From Thiodiazotropha sp040506775 (GTDB lineage: Bacteria > Pseudomonadota > Gammaproteobacteria > Chromatiales > Chromatiaceae): 64,000 nucleotides of DNA. Under the pieces are notes generated by a model that saw only the letters and a program-made list of their open reading frames with translations, was not told the origin of the DNA and ran no database searches. Of this stretch, positions 63,981 through 64,000 are shown piece by piece (position 1 is the first letter of the stretch; the number at the start of each line of letters is the position of its first letter). The translations under genes were made by a program, and so were the position numbers. Location: contig JBEVWC010000022.1 in assembly GCA_040506775.1 (NCBI GenBank), positions 56,464-120,463 of the forward strand, given 5' to 3'.

Positions 63981-64000
63981 GATCCCGGGTTCCACTGCGT
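63981..64000. repeat. Partial REP-like repeat at window edge
   Basis: TCCCGGGTTCCACTGCGT matches the start of the right arm of the inverted repeat at 12269 with a few changes. The copy runs off the end of the window. Confidence 0.4.

Noticed and set aside
1..64000. tRNA, rRNA, CRISPR arrays, transposases, prophage genes
   Set aside because: Scanned for tRNA-like TTC-arm sequences, regular short repeats and characteristic proteins; none seen.

Overview
The window looks like the replication-origin region of a gammaproteobacterial chromosome. The order rpmH-rnpA-yidD-yidC-mnmE on one side of dnaA-dnaN-recF-gyrB, then plsC-gmhB-glyS-glyQ, is the Pseudomonas-like origin layout. mnmG-rsmG-parA-parB follows further out. 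A DUF4124 gene between glnA and ntrBC, a TusA-type sulfur carrier beside a PP-loop enzyme, a PDC-sensor protein, hemerythrin and an LbtU-type porin suggest a Chromatiales-like, possibly sulfur-oxidising lineage. That placement is inference from gene content, not a phylogeny.

Layout. 0-4.4 kb: a minus-strand operon of a TonB-dependent receptor, a periplasmic membrane-anchored protein and a polyferredoxin membrane protein (a metal or metallophore uptake candidate). 4.5-12.2 kb: a CGCAxxG/dUTPase-like fusion, an NTF2-like protein, a chemoreceptor with a sigma-28-like promoter, an M48 protease, and a TPR response regulator coupled to a minimal histidine kinase. 12.3-25.1 kb: parB, parA, rsmG, mnmG, then a plus-strand MoxR-DUF58-transglutaminase cluster and ydcH that split mnmG from mnmE, then mnmE-yidC-yidD-rnpA-rpmH. 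25.1-31.8 kb: dnaA, an AT-rich oriC candidate with DnaA boxes, dnaN, recF carrying two parS palindromes, and gyrB. 31.8-36.5 kb: plsC, gmhB, a MazG-like gene, glyS and glyQ. 36.7-44.3 kb: a PP-loop/TusA/cation-efflux operon, then glnA, DUF4124, ntrB and ntrC with two matches to the NtrC binding consensus. 44.5-52.3 kb: endonuclease V, a diiron-type beta-lactamase-fold protein, a PDC sensor, hemE, a beta-hydroxyacid dehydrogenase, a TIGR01777 epimerase and an ABC1 kinase.

52.3-64 kb is the accessory part: a secreted beta-helix protein built from two tandem copies of one unit, a bacteriohemerythrin, a 26-residue membrane peptide, an LbtU-like porin, a glycosyltransferase/sugar aminotransferase pair lying between two related copies of a ~165-bp leader, a secreted Cys-containing protein of unknown function, and a membrane-anchored LuxR-type regulator.

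How the genes work together: ParA/ParB with the parS sites in recF would segregate the origin; YidC, YidD, RnpA and L34 link membrane insertion, tRNA maturation and ribosome supply; MnmE and MnmG form one tRNA-modifying complex although their genes are now separated; NtrB/NtrC probably control glnA and themselves. The strongest less-described leads are the duplicated leader around the glycan gene pair, the 26-residue membrane peptide, the CGCAxxG-dUTPase fusion, the PP-loop/TusA/efflux operon and the receptor/polyferredoxin operon. No tRNA, rRNA, CRISPR array, transposase or integrase was seen.
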